In this document: positions 25,898-33,823 of the stretch, in pieces | How the letters are laid out: the number at the start of each line of letters is the position of its first letter | How positions within the stretch are numbered: position 1 is the first letter of the stretch | Source of the DNA: Zeaxanthinibacter enoshimensis | Lineage (GTDB): Bacteria; Bacteroidota; Bacteroidia; Flavobacteriales; Flavobacteriaceae | DNA length: 64,000 nt | Reading direction: 5' to 3' | Assembly (NCBI RefSeq): GCF_004362865.1 | Contig: NZ_SNYI01000003.1 | Location: 496,001 to 560,000, forward strand | The notes under the pieces: generated by a model | Database searches by the model: none | What the model was told of the DNA's origin: nothing | The model's input: only the letters and a program-made list of their open reading frames with translations | Made by a program: the position numbers and the translations under genes

Positions 25898-26632
25898 ATG
25901 AAAGAAACAACACGAGTACTGATCGTAGAAGATGATATGATCATCGCTGCCAATATCTCCCTACAACTCAGCCGGCTTGGTTACGAGATCACCGGGATAG
26001 AATCCAGGGGGGAAGAGGCGGTACTGCATGCCAGGCGCAATGCCCCGGATATCATCCTGATGGATATCCATCTGAAAGGGGAGTTGGACGGTATAGAAAC
26101 GGCCCTACTGATTCAGGAAGAGCAGGACATTCCCATTATCTATCTCACCGCGAATAATGACGAAGTGACTTTTAACCGGGCTCGTATTACCCATCCCCAT
26201 GCTTTCGTATCCAAGCCTTTCGGAAAGCTGAATTTAGAAAGGACGGTGGCGCTCGTGACCGAGCAGATAAAAGGCCGGACAATTCCGGAAAACGTTGTTC
26301 CGAGCGGGCTACGTTTCCTTGAAGACAGGATATTTATTCGGCATCACGGGAGAATGGTCAAGTTAATGTTACAGGATATACTGTATATCGAGGCAGAAAG
26401 GAATTACTGCAACATTGTAACAGATAACGGGCGTTTCCTTGTTGTGAGTACCCTGAAAACCCTGGAGAAGGAATTACCCTCCTCCCATTTTCTCAGGGTT
26501 CATCGCTCTTATGTGGTAAATATCTCCAAACTGGATGTGCTGGCTGAAGGACACCTGGAGATCTCGCGGAAAGTTATTCCCGTAAGCAGGTCGCACCGGG
26601 AATCCCTGGTCGGCAGGTTACACACCATTTAA
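25898..26632 (+). CDS. LytTR-family response regulator
   Basis: 244 residues. Receiver domain 1-120 with acidic pocket VEDD, phospho-acceptor Asp in IILMDIHLKGELDG, and Lys in VSKPFGK. LytTR DNA-binding domain about 140-244 (DILYIEAERNYCNIVTDNGR, THFLRVHRSYVVN-like HFLRVHRSYVVNISKLD). It is translated with the TPR kinase. As it is divergent from the SnoaL/cupin/methyltransferase operon, that operon is a likely target (inference). Confidence 0.95.
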   Translation: MKETTRVLIVEDDMIIAANISLQLSRLGYEITGIESRGEEAVLHARRNAPDIILMDIHLKGELDGIETALLIQEEQDIPIIYLTANNDEVTFNRARITHPHAFVSKPFGKLNLERTVALVTEQIKGRTIPENVVPSGLRFLEDRIFIRHHGRMVKLMLQDILYIEAERNYCNIVTDNGRFLVVSTLKTLEKELPSSHFLRVHRSYVVNISKLDVLAEGHLEISRKVIPVSRSHRESLVGRLHTI

Positions 26633-26646
26633 CCCAGTATCGCATT

Positions 26647-27258
26647 TTATTCGGAATGCTTCCGGATCAGGTCCGCCATAGCACAATGTGCAGCGGTTCC
26701 ACGATTTTCCAGTTCACTGGTGATACTGGGATGATCTTCTTTTCTTGTCTGGGAAAGTTTATAGGCAGCCTGGATATCTTCTATGGCTACTTTAAATCCG
26801 ACAATACCTTTTATTTGTTTCATAGTTCGGGCAGACAGGTCGCTCATGACGACCGGGTTGGCAGAATCCTGTTCGTATTTGTCGATCAACCTCTCAAGGC
26901 TGTGCAGCAGCTCCTCTTCAGTAAGCTGGAATATACGCCCATATACATGAACCGCGATATAGTTCCAGGTGGGGACTTCTTCCTCTTTGTACCAGGATGA
27001 TGAAATGTAGGAGTGGGGACCGTTGAAGATACAAAGCACCTTTTTCTCTTCTGAAAACGATTTCCACTGGGGGTTGGCTTTGGCAACATGGCCTACCAGC
27101 CAATCCTTACCTTGTGGATCTGTAAAGAGTTCCAGGGGAAGGTGTGTGGCCCAGGGCTTATCATAAACCTGGTTGACGAGAATCCCGAAAGCATTCTCCC
27201 GGAGGAATTGCCTGACCTCATCCAGGTTTTCGTTTTTGTAGTGAGCGGGTATATACAT
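26647..27258 (-). CDS. FMN-binding PaiB-type protein
   Basis: 203 residues. PaiB family (FMN-binding split barrel, named as a transcriptional regulator in Bacillus). Signatures: MYIPAHYKNENLDEVRQFL at the start, ATHLPLELF, GHVAKANPQWKSF, FNGPHSYISSSWYKEEEVPTWNYIAVHVYG, and IKGIVGFKVAIEDIQAAYKLSQ. The real substrate or DNA target in this group is uncertain; many members are probably flavin oxidoreductases. Convergent with the response regulator, 14 nt apart. Confidence 0.93.
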   Translation of the reverse strand: MYIPAHYKNENLDEVRQFLRENAFGILVNQVYDKPWATHLPLELFTDPQGKDWLVGHVAKANPQWKSFSEEKKVLCIFNGPHSYISSSWYKEEEVPTWNYIAVHVYGRIFQLTEEELLHSLERLIDKYEQDSANPVVMSDLSARTMKQIKGIVGFKVAIEDIQAAYKLSQTRKEDHPSITSELENRGTAAHCAMADLIRKHSE

Positions 27259-27309
27259 TACCGGATCTGAAAGCTAGAGTTACTGCTGAACAAAGCTAAA
27301 GCATAATAT

Positions 27310-27510
27310 TCAATAATCTGCGGGCAAGGACAGGACTATGTGAATCCTGGGTTCCCCAGGGCAAAATTTAATTTCCTGCCGCAATTCATCTTCAAAATGT
27401 GACAACTGGGCAAGAAGTTCTTTTAGTTGTAAATCCCTGGTACCATCTTTACCGGAAAAATGAGATCCAAGAGCAATAACTCGTGCCGGAAACTGGAAAG
27501 CTGCTTTTTG
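27310..27510 (-). pseudogene. Start-less open frame, possible gene remnant
   Basis: On the minus strand 66 codons are open between a TAG at 27513-27511 and a TGA at 27312-27310. The translation looks protein-like (DLQLKELLAQLSHFEDELRQ, then PRIHIVLSLPADY) but has no ATG. It may be the tail of a decayed gene or chance. It fills most of the 306-nt gap between PaiB and the LytS-type kinase; nothing else is seen there except a small CCTGGG/CCCAGG hairpin near 27347. Confidence 0.25.
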
Positions 27511-27564
27511 CTACCTTTAATCTCTGGCGGTATGGATGCTCAATCGATCTCACAATAACGATAT

Positions 27565-28899
27565 ATGGATTCTATTGGTAAAATCTTCAGAGCGGGCCTG
27601 TTGATAGGTTTCCTGATCACCCTGGTCTTCATGGGGATCGAGTTGATCATGGGCAGGGCCATTGAGCTCAATGACAGCTTCTGGACCGGGGTTGGTTATA
27701 ATTTCCTCTACTCGGTGGTATTGACATTTATTAATGCTTCTTTCTTTAATTACCTGAATCATAAGGTCAAATGGGGCAAATACAAACGGTTCCGCCTGTG
27801 GATAGGAATATTGGGGAGTATACTGCTGACCATGGGGGGTATTTTCATGATAAGGGTTGCGGTAGAAATGACTATGGGTGGAGAGACCTGGAGCGAGTTC
27901 GTCGCTACGGAGAAAAGAATACATTACGTCATAGCCCTGATCATTACCCTGGTTGCTTCCATGATCTTTCATACCTTCTATTTCTATAAGCACTGGCAGG
28001 AAAGTAAAGTAAAGGAACAACAGATCATCGCCGGTACGGCATCGGCCAAATTTGATGCCCTGAAAAATCAACTGGATCCGCATTTTCTTTTCAATAGTCT
28101 TAATGTGCTCACCAGCCTGATCGAGGAAGATCCGAAACAGGCCCAGAATTTCACCACTTCACTATCAAAGGTTTACCGCTATATACTTGAACAAAAACAT
28201 AAGGATGTCGTCAGCCTGAGTGAAGAGTTGCAGTTTGCGAAGACGTATGTATCCCTGCTCAAAATGAGATTCGAAGACAGTATTGTTTTTGAGATGCCCG
28301 AGGAGGTAAAGAACCCCGATGCAAAACTGGTTCCCCTCTCCCTGCAACTCCTGTTGGAGAACGCTGTTAAGCACAACGTCGTTACGGCTTCGAGGCCGTT
28401 GCTGATCAGGGTATATGAAGAGGATGGGGTGCTGGTCATTGCCAACAACCTGCAGCCTAAACAGGTAATCAAGAAAAGCAGTGGAGTGGGGCTTCGTAAC
28501 ATCCGTCAGCGATACGAGATCCTGAGTTCCCGGAAAATGGAGATCCGGCAGACCGCTGATAGTTTTGAAGTGAGGCTGCCATTGCTTACCCGGAAAGTCA
28601 CCGATGCGGTGTCTCAGGAGACCTATATAGAAAGCAAAAGATATCTGAAGGCCAAGGAACGGGTAGAGGCGATAAAGGGCTTCTACGGTAATCTTACGGC
28701 GTATTGCCTGGTGATACCTTTTCTTGTCTTTATCAATTATAAAACCACTACCGATATTCCCTGGTCCCTGTTTTCTGCCGTAGGATGGGGGATAGGACTG
28801 GTATTCCATGCCTCAGAAGCTTTCGGCCGGGGCCTGGTATTAGGTAAGAAGTGGGAGGAGCGAAAGATACAGGAGTTCATACAGAAAGATAAATCCTGA
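27565..28899 (+). CDS. LytS-type histidine kinase with C-terminal 2TM domain
   Basis: 444 residues. Four membrane helices in residues 8-145, then a His_kinase (PF06580-type) domain: KNQLDPHFLFNSLNVLTSLI with phosphorylated His173, and an ATPase part with LLLENAVKHNVVTA and SSGVGLRNIRQRYEIL. Residues about 355-444 are a 2TM domain: YLKAKERVEAIKGFYGNL, two membrane helices, GWGIGLVFHA, and GKKWEERKIQEFIQKDKS. The extra 2TM module at the end of a kinase is the odd part. First gene of a five-gene operon. Confidence 0.95.
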   Translation: MDSIGKIFRAGLLIGFLITLVFMGIELIMGRAIELNDSFWTGVGYNFLYSVVLTFINASFFNYLNHKVKWGKYKRFRLWIGILGSILLTMGGIFMIRVAVEMTMGGETWSEFVATEKRIHYVIALIITLVASMIFHTFYFYKHWQESKVKEQQIIAGTASAKFDALKNQLDPHFLFNSLNVLTSLIEEDPKQAQNFTTSLSKVYRYILEQKHKDVVSLSEELQFAKTYVSLLKMRFEDSIVFEMPEEVKNPDAKLVPLSLQLLLENAVKHNVVTASRPLLIRVYEEDGVLVIANNLQPKQVIKKSSGVGLRNIRQRYEILSSRKMEIRQTADSFEVRLPLLTRKVTDAVSQETYIESKRYLKAKERVEAIKGFYGNLTAYCLVIPFLVFINYKTTTDIPWSLFSAVGWGIGLVFHASEAFGRGLVLGKKWEERKIQEFIQKDKS

Positions 28900-29011
28900 C
28901 GGAAGATATGCTTTAGTAGAATACAGTTCATCTTGCAGAATTGACAATTGGGTCTCCTTCTTTATGGGGATTGTCTAAAAGAGCAGAAATTTACATCACT
29001 AATCAAAAATA

Positions 29012-29299
29012 ATGAGCATGAAAAATCAAGATCAGGATGTACGGTACCAAAGGGCGACCAGGCGAGTAAAGGATATCAAGGACTTTTATGCCAGCCTGCT
29101 GGCCTACTGCATCGTAATTCCCTTACTGGCCTATATCAATTGGAGAACCACCAGTATTACCTGGGCAATCTTTCCTGCAATAGGATGGGGTATAGGGTTG
29201 ATTTTCCAGGGAATGAATGCCTTTAATTTTCATCCCATCCTCGGCAGGGAATGGGAGGAGAGGAAAATGCGCGAATTCATGGAGAACGATGCATTGTAA
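29012..29299 (+). CDS. 2TM domain protein
   Basis: 95 residues. RYQRATRRVKDIKDFYASLL, two membrane helices, GWGIGLIFQGMNAF, and REWEERKMREFMENDAL: the whole protein is one 2TM domain, the same unit as the tail of the upstream kinase. ATG at 29018 is an equal start. The short amphipathic ends would face the cytoplasm. Function unknown; probably binds the kinase in the membrane (inference). Confidence 0.9.
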   Translation: MSMKNQDQDVRYQRATRRVKDIKDFYASLLAYCIVIPLLAYINWRTTSITWAIFPAIGWGIGLIFQGMNAFNFHPILGREWEERKMREFMENDAL

Positions 29300-29368
29300 A
29301 AATCATTAAATATTGAATTATAATATTTTATAATAAACAGCTTCAACTAAAACTTTAAAAATAATATC

Positions 29369-29671
29369 ATGGAAGATTTTAATAAAGAGAACAAATACCT
29401 GCGCGCAAAGGAGCGGGTAGAGCACCTGCGAAAGTTCTATAATAATCTCACCTCGTACATCCTGGTGATCTCCTTCCTGGCGATTATCAACTACTGGAGT
29501 AACGAATGGAGGTATATGTGGTTTCTCTGGGCAGCGTTCGGCTGGGGAATAGGAGTTATATTTCATGCCATCGGTGTGTTCCACCTGAATCCCTTTTTCG
29601 GGCCCGGCTGGGAGGAACGTAAGATCAGGGAATTCATGGAAAAGGATCGGCAGGAAGGCCGGTGGGAGTAA
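29369..29671 (+). CDS. 2TM domain protein
   Basis: 100 residues, second free-standing copy: KYLRAKERVEHLRKFYNNLT, two membrane helices, GWGIGVIFHAIGVF, and GPGWEERKIREFMEKDRQEG. Closest by eye to the kinase tail and to the copy at 29012. 69-nt spacing upstream, 20 nt downstream. Confidence 0.92.
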   Translation: MEDFNKENKYLRAKERVEHLRKFYNNLTSYILVISFLAIINYWSNEWRYMWFLWAAFGWGIGVIFHAIGVFHLNPFFGPGWEERKIREFMEKDRQEGRWE

Positions 29672-29691
29672 ACTTTATAAAATATAACAGC

Positions 29692-30009
29692 ATGGAACAC
29701 AAGAATCACGAAAAGTATCTTAAAGCAAAGAAGAAGGTCGATGAATTAAAAGGCTTCTATATCCACCTTTTGGTTTACCTCGGGGTTAATATTTTTATCC
29801 TGGCCAATATCTACCTGGAAGTGCGGGATTCAGATCAGAGCTTCTGGCAGGCAGGACATTTCTTTACCCTGTTCTTCTGGGGAATTGGTATTCTATTCCA
29901 CGCGGCTTACACCTTTGAGTTCAACCCTTTTTTCGGAAAGGACTGGGAGGAGAAAAAGATCAGTAAATTCATGGAAGAGGATAAAGAAGAATCAAAGAAA
30001 TATCAGTAA
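29692..30009 (+). CDS. 2TM domain protein
   Basis: 105 residues from ATG 29692 (the frame is open from a GTG at 29662, which would overlap the previous gene). Third free copy: KYLKAKKKVDELKGFYIHLL, longer first helix, WGIGILFHAAYTFEFNPFFG, and KDWEEKKISKFMEEDKEESK. 21 nt before the LytTR regulator gene, so probably cotranscribed. Confidence 0.92.
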   Translation: MEHKNHEKYLKAKKKVDELKGFYIHLLVYLGVNIFILANIYLEVRDSDQSFWQAGHFFTLFFWGIGILFHAAYTFEFNPFFGKDWEEKKISKFMEEDKEESKKYQ

Positions 30010-30030
30010 ACCAACCGCTTAACACCAATC

Positions 30031-30786
30031 ATGAACGTAATTATTATTGAAGATGAGAAGCCCGCAGCACGAAGACTCTCCCGCATGCTGGGGGATCTTG
30101 ACCTGGAAGCTTCGGCTATGCTGCACTCCGTTGAAGAAGCGGTCAACTGGTTCAACTCAAATCCACATCCCGACCTGATATTCCTGGATATACAATTGTC
30201 TGATGGCTTGTGCTTCGAGATATTTGACCTGGTCACTGTTAAGAGTGCCATCATCTTTACGACAGCTTATGACGAATATGCCTTGCAGGCTTTTAAACTG
30301 AACAGCATTGACTACCTCCTTAAGCCGATCGACGAGGAGGAATTGAAGAAGGCTGTCATGAAATACGAGGAGATGCGGCCCGGTACGGGGCAGCTTGCTG
30401 TGCACTTCGAGGATATCAGGAAACTGTTGGTCAACCCGTTGGAAAGAGAATATAAAAAACGTTTCGTGGCCAGGGTTGGGCAACACCTGAAGATCCTGAA
30501 CGCAGATGAGATCGAATGTTTTTACAGTGAAAACAAGGGTACCTATGCGGCGACTATTGAGGGCAGGAATTATCTGCTGGACACTACCCTTGAGTTACTG
30601 GAAAAAGAACTGGAGCCCGAAACTTTTTTCAGGGTCAGCAGGAAGTTCTATGTCAATGTAAAACATATACAGGACATCATTTCTTACACCAATTCGCGAC
30701 TTCAGATCAAGTTAAATCGTTTCAAGGAACAAGATGTGATCGTCAGCAGGGAGCGGGTTAAAGACTTTAAGCTTTGGTTGGAATAG
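30031..30786 (+). CDS. LytTR-family response regulator
   Basis: 251 residues. Receiver (IIEDEKPAARRLSRMLGD, phospho-acceptor Asp in LIFLDIQLSDG, YLLKPID) and LytTR DNA-binding domain from about residue 145 (RVGQHLKILNADEIECFYSE, FFRVSRKFYVNVKHI). Partner of the LytS-type kinase four genes upstream. Closed by a strong terminator. Confidence 0.95.
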   Translation: MNVIIIEDEKPAARRLSRMLGDLDLEASAMLHSVEEAVNWFNSNPHPDLIFLDIQLSDGLCFEIFDLVTVKSAIIFTTAYDEYALQAFKLNSIDYLLKPIDEEELKKAVMKYEEMRPGTGQLAVHFEDIRKLLVNPLEREYKKRFVARVGQHLKILNADEIECFYSENKGTYAATIEGRNYLLDTTLELLEKELEPETFFRVSRKFYVNVKHIQDIISYTNSRLQIKLNRFKEQDVIVSRERVKDFKLWLE

Positions 30787-30852
30787 AATTATTTAAATGT
30801 CTGATTTAAAATTAGATAAATTAATCAATAACTGAGTATAAATATTTCTTAT

Positions 30853-30877
30853 AGTGGCTTTTTAGCCACTTTTTTCT
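30853..30877 (+). terminator. Terminator of the LytS/2TM/LytTR operon
   Basis: AGTGGCT-TTTT-AGCCACT followed by TTTTTTC; the stop of the convergent 30880 gene lies just after it. Confidence 0.85.
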
Positions 30878-30879
30878 TT

Positions 30880-32064
30880 TTAATCGACCCGGTTTTCGTC
30901 AAAAGCTGACGGGAGCAACTTCGGGATAAGTTTTATAAAGATAGGAAGCAGGACAGCGCCACCTGGTAAGATAAAAATGGCGAGGGAAGGAATGCTTTTG
31001 AAGATATCGATAAGCTGGTTCTGAACTTTCTTTTTTTCTTCAGGGCTCAGGTCTTTTACCGTGGATTTGGATAAGAGGTATACCAGTTCCTTGCTCTCCG
31101 AAAGTTCCTTCTGCAGCCGCTTGCTGTTTCTCAGGATGAGTTTGTTCACCACCTTGGACATGCTGTCGTAGAATTGTCCTGCCAGGTGCTGGTCTTTGAG
31201 TTGCGGAATTTTGGAAAGGTGCTGGTTAAAAAACCGGGTTACATCCACCAGGGATTTTACGATCTGCTCTTCTTCCATGCCCAGGTCCCTTCCTGCCTTG
31301 TAGATGAATTCGGACTCAATATATTCCAGGGTATGGTCTTCCCAGACCGTGAGGCAGGCCACATCCAGAAAATACTGGTTCTCTTCCGGGTGAAACTGGG
31401 CCACCAGTTTTTCCCGGTAAGATGCGTCGTATTGTTCCTGGTCACTTTCTATAAAGGAGAGGGAGGTGGCAAAGAGCTGTTCCAGTTTCTTGTTCTTCCT
31501 CTTCTTCTCCTTCGCGGTAAAGGCGTGGTAAGTGAGATTGATGGTGATATATTCCAGGTCCTGGGCGTGTTGCCTGATATCCGTGGCATTTTCCAGGTAG
31601 CGCCTAAAGGTTAGCACGTCAATGACCAGCAGCGAATTGGTAATGACCCGGTTAAAGGTCTTACTGATGACATTATCTTCCAGGTAAACCCTGGAATCGA
31701 TTAGTTTCTCGAGCTGGGAAGAGGTCTTTTTACCTGTCAGTATTTTATTCAGGAAAGAGATGCTCGCAACATCCAGCTTCTGGTAAAAATTAAATATACA
31801 ATCCAGGAAAGCATTGAAGGATTCATCCGGGTTCTTAAAACGATAGGTGAAATATAAAGCAGTCAGCAGGTTTATTTTAGCTTTCTCATCCTCGGACAAC
31901 TTGTGTTCGGGTTTGATAAAATCCGGGATCCCGATATTGAAACCATAGATAAACCCTGTCCTCTTCAGTTTTTCATAAAGCGCAGGGAAATCCGGGTAGC
32001 CGGGTGGGCGCTCTTTAACAAGGTGCCCGAATTTATCGATCCAGCCTGTTGCTGAAGGATTCAT
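30880..32064 (-). CDS. LETM1-related biofilm-associated protein
   Basis: 394 residues, mostly helical and soluble, with a hydrophobic C-terminal signature shared with LETM1: QNQLIDIFKSIPSLAIFILP followed by GGAVLLPIFIKLIPKLLPSAF. The N-terminal part (PSATGWIDKFGHLVKERPPG) matches a Bacteroidota family linked to biofilm formation. Mechanism unknown; a membrane-associated role is inferred from the C-terminus. Monocistronic. Confidence 0.88.
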   Translation of the reverse strand: MNPSATGWIDKFGHLVKERPPGYPDFPALYEKLKRTGFIYGFNIGIPDFIKPEHKLSEDEKAKINLLTALYFTYRFKNPDESFNAFLDCIFNFYQKLDVASISFLNKILTGKKTSSQLEKLIDSRVYLEDNVISKTFNRVITNSLLVIDVLTFRRYLENATDIRQHAQDLEYITINLTYHAFTAKEKKRKNKKLEQLFATSLSFIESDQEQYDASYREKLVAQFHPEENQYFLDVACLTVWEDHTLEYIESEFIYKAGRDLGMEEEQIVKSLVDVTRFFNQHLSKIPQLKDQHLAGQFYDSMSKVVNKLILRNSKRLQKELSESKELVYLLSKSTVKDLSPEEKKKVQNQLIDIFKSIPSLAIFILPGGAVLLPIFIKLIPKLLPSAFDENRVD

Positions 32065-32223
32065 ACCATTGAATATTACGATCCAAAGAAACGCAATATT
32101 TGATTACCCTCACTTTATTCGGCAGATTCAGTTAACAAGAATTTAACATTTAAAAGGAAACCCCCCGATAAAAGGTGCGTAGGTAAGGGTGTTACTAATC
32201 CTTAAATTCTAAAAAAACATAAC

Positions 32224-32910
32224 ATGAAAAAATCAAAACTTTTACTGGGTATGGCTGCACTGGCAGTGACAGGAGTTGTCCTGGTGGCCGCAGACCATTT
32301 AGACGCACCAAGCAGCGGGGGAACCACTGCTGATATTGCGGACTTCTTTGCTTTTGAACCTGAGACAGGTTCTGCCAATACCACTTTCGTGGTAGACTTG
32401 CAATCCAATGTACTGCCAGATCTTGCTTACGGCACTTTTGATGAAGATATCCTCACGGAGATCAATATTGATACCGATGGAGACCTGGTCGAGGATCTCG
32501 TCATACAAGCTATCCCAAGGGACGGGCGTATGTATTTCTTTTACGGAGAGGCAGCCGACCTGGGATTAAACAGTCAAGTGCTGGTAAATGCTCCCCTGGG
32601 AGATGTCGCTATCTCTGCAGAAACAGCTACAGTGGAAACCACCGATAGCGGAGCCCGCATCTTCGCAGGGCCGAGGCAGGATCCTTTCTTCTTCGATTTC
32701 TTCCAGTTTAACGCTGTGATCAATCCTGACCCGGAGTCCGCTCCCCTTGGATTTCTGCCACCATCAGAAGCAGAGAACACTTTTGCAGGTGCCAACACCA
32801 TGTCTATAGTCGTAGAAATGCCTAATGCAATGTTAGGAACCACCACAGCGCTAAATGCCTTTAATATCCCTGTATATAATACATGGGTGACTACCAACAG
32901 AAAACAATAA
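32224..32910 (+). CDS. Exported DUF4331-type protein (N-terminal half of the family)
   Basis: 228 residues. Signal peptide KKSKLLLGMAALAVTGVVLVAA directly followed by the DUF4331 opening DHLDAPSSGGTTADIADFFA. Also VVDLQSNVLPDLAYG and INIDTDGDLVEDLVIQ. It lacks the family's C-terminal part, which seems to be supplied by the next gene. Function of DUF4331 is unknown. First gene of an operon with the next two. Confidence 0.85.
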   Translation: MKKSKLLLGMAALAVTGVVLVAADHLDAPSSGGTTADIADFFAFEPETGSANTTFVVDLQSNVLPDLAYGTFDEDILTEINIDTDGDLVEDLVIQAIPRDGRMYFFYGEAADLGLNSQVLVNAPLGDVAISAETATVETTDSGARIFAGPRQDPFFFDFFQFNAVINPDPESAPLGFLPPSEAENTFAGANTMSIVVEMPNAMLGTTTALNAFNIPVYNTWVTTNRKQ

Positions 32911-32934
32911 TAACCTTAGAAAAAATATAATAAA

Positions 32935-33672
32935 ATGAGACTTTATAATTTAAAATATATCTTTTTATCAGGTATGCTCCTCTTCGCAGTGGCATCCTGT
33001 AACAACGACGATAACGGAATGGATCCGGAGCAGATAGCTATGCCTACCTGTGATGACGGGATCATGAACGGTGATGAAACCGGGGTAGACTGTGGGGGCA
33101 CCTGTGCACCTTGTGATGACGGGGAGGCTATGGCACCCGATTTTAGCGGCACTTACGCCCAGGTAGACCATATGGGGCGCCCGGGGATCAATACGGTATT
33201 AAGTGCTGATATGGAAGGAATGCCAAGTGTTAAGGATGCATTCAACGTTACAGTACCATCACAGATGGTCGCCGAATTCCAGGCTGGATTTGAAGCCCGC
33301 TTAGAGCAATACCACGATGTATATGCTATCAAACTGGGACTGGACCCCGCTGATGTGAATTACCAGAATAACATCCTGAACCTGGATGCCACCACGCTGA
33401 CTACTGTTCTTGCTGCAGATGTTTTACAGGTAGCACCGGATGAAGTAACTACCTATTACAATGGGACTGTGGGCCTTACCGGCCGTGCGCTAACGGATGA
33501 TGTCATTGATATCTCCCTGATCCTGTTGTTCGGAGGAGAAACCGGTGACCGCTTCAGTGGACAGGATACCGATAACGACGGCATGGCCGATCTTCCAAGA
33601 CTGACCTCTGATGGCGTAAGCTTAACCGCTACCATAGATGCTGAGTTCCCTTACGTGAGTAACCCTCAATAA
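32935..33672 (+). CDS. DUF4331-type lipoprotein (C-terminal half of the family)
   Basis: 245 residues. Lipobox LFAVASCNNDD, a cysteine-rich linker (CDDGIMNGDETGVDCGG, then CAPC), and from about residue 75 the part found late in DUF4331 proteins: HMGRPGINTVLS, then LTGRALTDDVIDISLILLFG and LTSDGV before SFPYVSNP-like EFPYVSNPQ at the end. 24 nt after the first half, so made together with it. Confidence 0.82.
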   Translation: MRLYNLKYIFLSGMLLFAVASCNNDDNGMDPEQIAMPTCDDGIMNGDETGVDCGGTCAPCDDGEAMAPDFSGTYAQVDHMGRPGINTVLSADMEGMPSVKDAFNVTVPSQMVAEFQAGFEARLEQYHDVYAIKLGLDPADVNYQNNILNLDATTLTTVLAADVLQVAPDEVTTYYNGTVGLTGRALTDDVIDISLILLFGGETGDRFSGQDTDNDGMADLPRLTSDGVSLTATIDAEFPYVSNPQ

Positions 33673-33684
33673 TAAAATGCTGTT

Positions 33685-33716
33685 CCCGGGTCCTGAAGAC
33701 CCGGGGACTCATTTTT
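33685..33716 (+). terminator. Terminator or attenuator after the DUF4331 pair
   Basis: Perfect 8-bp stem CCCGGGTC / GACCCGGG with loop CTGAA, then ACTCATTTTT. A second hairpin GGGGCC-N9-GGCCCC follows at 33765-33785, before the TPR gene. Confidence 0.7.
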
Positions 33717-33823
33717 CAATCCCATGACTGGTGGGAAAGAATTGCTAGTTGAAGAAAGTAAGTCGGGGCCTGTTACCACGGCCCCGCACTTATTCTGTCA
33801 TTAACTATTAAAAAACAACAACA

